Origin: a virus | Strand: one strand, 5' to 3' | DNA: 20,185 bases | Virus record (IMG/VR): IMGVR_UViG_3300042326_001109 | Span: 1-20,185 of that record | In this document: in pieces, positions 18,572 to 20,185 of the stretch | Numbering within the stretch: position 1 is the first letter of the stretch | How the letters are laid out: every line of letters starts with the position of its first letter | Program-made: the position numbers and the translations under genes | Notes under the pieces: generated by a model | The model's database searches: none | What the model saw: only the letters and a program-made list of their open reading frames with translations | Told to the model about the DNA's origin: nothing

Positions 18572-20185
18572 ATGATACCGAACGATTATAAAACATCACT
18601 ACTGATTCCTCAGCAGCTTCCCGAATTTGTTCGGGATAATATTAACTATTCCACTTTTGTTGATTTTATTCAGGCATACTATGAATGGTTAGAAACTGCT
18701 TACTCAGCCAACGGATCCGTTACGACAGCCAATACAAGTGGTGAAGGTGTAACTTATGGTGCCAAGAATCTACTCAATTATATGGATGTGGATTCTACAT
18801 TAGATGGTTTTGTTTCATACTTTCTAAAAGATTTTCTACCTTATATACCAGAAGATGCTCTAACAGATAAAAGAAAACTGTTAAAGATTGCAAAAGAGTT
18901 TTATCTTTCAAAAGGTACTGAGAAATCATATCAGTTTTTATTTCGTGCATTGTATGATTCACAGGCCGAGATTTTCAATACATCAGATGTAATATTAAAA
19001 GCTTCTGATGGTAAATGGATTGTATCTAAATCATTACGAATCAATTCGGTTGATTTGAATTGGTTACAAATTAACAGCTTAAGGTTGTTTGGTGAAACCT
19101 CACAGTCATATGCAACAGTTGATTATTCTGCGGCAGTAGGAGATAAAACAGAAGTTTTCATCTCAAACATTCAACGTCTGTTTGAATCTGGTGAGTTTGT
19201 CCGTGTTGTGGATAATAATAATCTTGATGTATACTTCTATAATGGTGAAGTATACATTCAAAATCAAGGTGTAAGTATACCAACTGGCGCCACAATACTT
19301 AGAGGTAAAGTTGTAGGTGTTTTATCTTCTATAACAATTAATCCAAGAAATCGAGGATTGTTCTATGAACCTGGCGATCCAGTTATTGTTGTTGGTGGAT
19401 TAAGTCCTGATGTAACAAACCCGATTGGTGCAACAGCAGAAGTTGGTCGAACAACAACAGGATCTATTGAGAGTTTAGTTGTAACTGACCCTTCTCATGG
19501 TTATAGAGTATTTCCAAATTCAGCCATCACATTTTCTGGCGGCGGTGGTACCGGTGCCGCTGCTAGAATTAATTTATTAGATGATGCTAGATTAGCCAAT
19601 GTTACACTTATTACAAGTAACACATTAGGCATTGTAGCTAATGTTGCAATTGGAAATTCAACCTTTGCTCAGACATATACATCATTTGCCGTCAGCGCAA
19701 ACACAAATTCTACTTTGCGTGACACTTTAACTTTTAGAACTCTACAAGTTGGACCAATCGGTTCAATACAAGTTACCAATCAAGGTGGAGGATATTCTTC
19801 TGCACCTGCTGTCGATGTAAGTTCTTTGTATACAACTGATGTAGGAACTGATTCACTTAGTTTCCTTGGCATACTTCAACCAATTCAAGTATTAAATGGT
19901 GGCCAAGGATATGGTAATGCAAACACAGTATTAATTACTGGCGGCACGGGTGTTGGAGCATTTGCCAATGTAACTGTTAATACGGCTGGTTCAATTATCA
20001 ATGCACGATATGTTTATGCCAACAACAATACAAATCAATCATTTCCTTTAGGTGGGTTAGGCTATACAAAAGATAGTTTACCCACAATCACAGTCACAAG
20101 TAGCACAGGTTCTAATGCGTCACTTGTTGTCACAGGAATTATGGGTGCTGATGCAATTTTAACACCTACAACCGATAGAACGGGC
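18572..20185 (+). CDS. gp7-like baseplate wedge protein, N-terminal 538 residues (runs off the window)
   Basis: ATG 18572 follows the gp6 stop by three bases and the frame stays open to the window end. The N-terminal region has LLIPQQLPEFVRDN, FVDFIQAYYEWLE, YGAKNLLNYMDVDS and RKLLKIAKEFYLSKGTEKSYQFLFRALY, a pattern I associate with gp7-type wedge proteins after gp6 in aquatic T4-like phages. From about residue 300 there are at least four Gly-rich GxGY segments (near 306-333, 402-416, 441-469 and 494-523), for example TNQGGGYSSAPAVDV and NGGQGYGNANTVLITGGTG. T4 gp7 is 1032 residues, so roughly half may be missing. It could also be a larger wedge/fibre-connector fusion. Confidence 0.65.
   Translation, partial: MIPNDYKTSLLIPQQLPEFVRDNINYSTFVDFIQAYYEWLETAYSANGSVTTANTSGEGVTYGAKNLLNYMDVDSTLDGFVSYFLKDFLPYIPEDALTDKRKLLKIAKEFYLSKGTEKSYQFLFRALYDSQAEIFNTSDVILKASDGKWIVSKSLRINSVDLNWLQINSLRLFGETSQSYATVDYSAAVGDKTEVFISNIQRLFESGEFVRVVDNNNLDVYFYNGEVYIQNQGVSIPTGATILRGKVVGVLSSITINPRNRGLFYEPGDPVIVVGGLSPDVTNPIGATAEVGRTTTGSIESLVVTDPSHGYRVFPNSAITFSGGGGTGAAARINLLDDARLANVTLITSNTLGIVANVAIGNSTFAQTYTSFAVSANTNSTLRDTLTFRTLQVGPIGSIQVTNQGGGYSSAPAVDVSSLYTTDVGTDSLSFLGILQPIQVLNGGQGYGNANTVLITGGTGVGAFANVTVNTAGSIINARYVYANNNTNQSFPLGGLGYTKDSLPTITVTSSTGSNASLVVTGIMGADAILTPTTDRTG

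Noticed and set aside
1-20185. tRNA, rRNA, integrase, attachment site or transposon
   Set aside because: I saw no cloverleaf, integrase or transposase motif, or flanking duplications by eye; the content is purely lytic-phage genes.

Overview
This window is a stretch of an AT-rich T4-like contractile-tailed phage (myovirus) genome. The evidence is synteny and protein likeness to T4: a gp33-gp59-gp32 replication/late-transcription block, the head-completion nuclease gp4, and a baseplate block gp48-gp53-gp27-gp5-gp25-gp6-gp7. Several copies of the T4-type late promoter octamer TATAAATA, or one-base variants, lie upstream of genes. The style of the genes, with small conserved hypotheticals, a SleB-type hydrolase and PD-(D/E)XK nuclease, resembles aquatic T4-like phages (cyanophage, pelagiphage or methylotroph-phage types). 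Nothing in the sequence fixes the host.

Layout. Positions 1-3124 (+) hold the 3' end of a PD-(D/E)XK nuclease, small unknown genes, a secreted SleB-family cell-wall hydrolase, a gp33-like late-transcription coactivator, the gp59 helicase loader and a HAD-family phosphatase. A textbook sigma70-type promoter (TTGACA-17-TATAAT) then drives gp32, which ends at an intrinsic terminator (4126-4164). Positions 9433-4170 (-) are one tail operon: a gp2-like protein, a tail-tube-family protein, gp26, a gp51-like reading frame without a start codon, and two paralogous tape-measure-like proteins. The first of these carries a GH19 lysozyme/chitinase domain. Positions 9449-9917 (+) hold an orphan NUMOD3 DNA-binding protein, followed by gp4 on the minus strand. 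Positions 10379-20185 (+) are a tightly packed baseplate operon: gp48, gp53, a gp27-like hub, a gp5 OB domain, a helical unknown, the gp5-like spike, an unknown, gp25, gp6 and the N-terminal part of a gp7-like wedge protein.

How it works together. gp59, gp32 and the nuclease belong to DNA replication and recombination. The gp33-like protein should help a phage sigma factor and clamp fire the TATAAATA promoters that precede the virion genes. The minus-strand operon builds the tail tube and hub, and the plus-strand operon builds hub, spike and wedges.

Most notable observations. (1) A probable programmed -1 ribosomal frameshift lies at the end of gene 26: slippery T TTT TTC at 7384-7378 with an SD-like GAAGGA eight bases upstream. 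It joins gp26 to a 63-residue gp51-like extension immediately upstream of the tape-measure-like genes, the arrangement known for tail assembly chaperones in lambda-like and P2-like phages. (2) The gp5 spike is split into an OB gene and a beta-helix gene with a membrane-like helical protein between them. It has no lysozyme domain, which instead appears as GH19 in a tape-measure-like protein. (3) Two late promoters face each other at 9449 and 9521 and share an inverted repeat in overlapping leaders.
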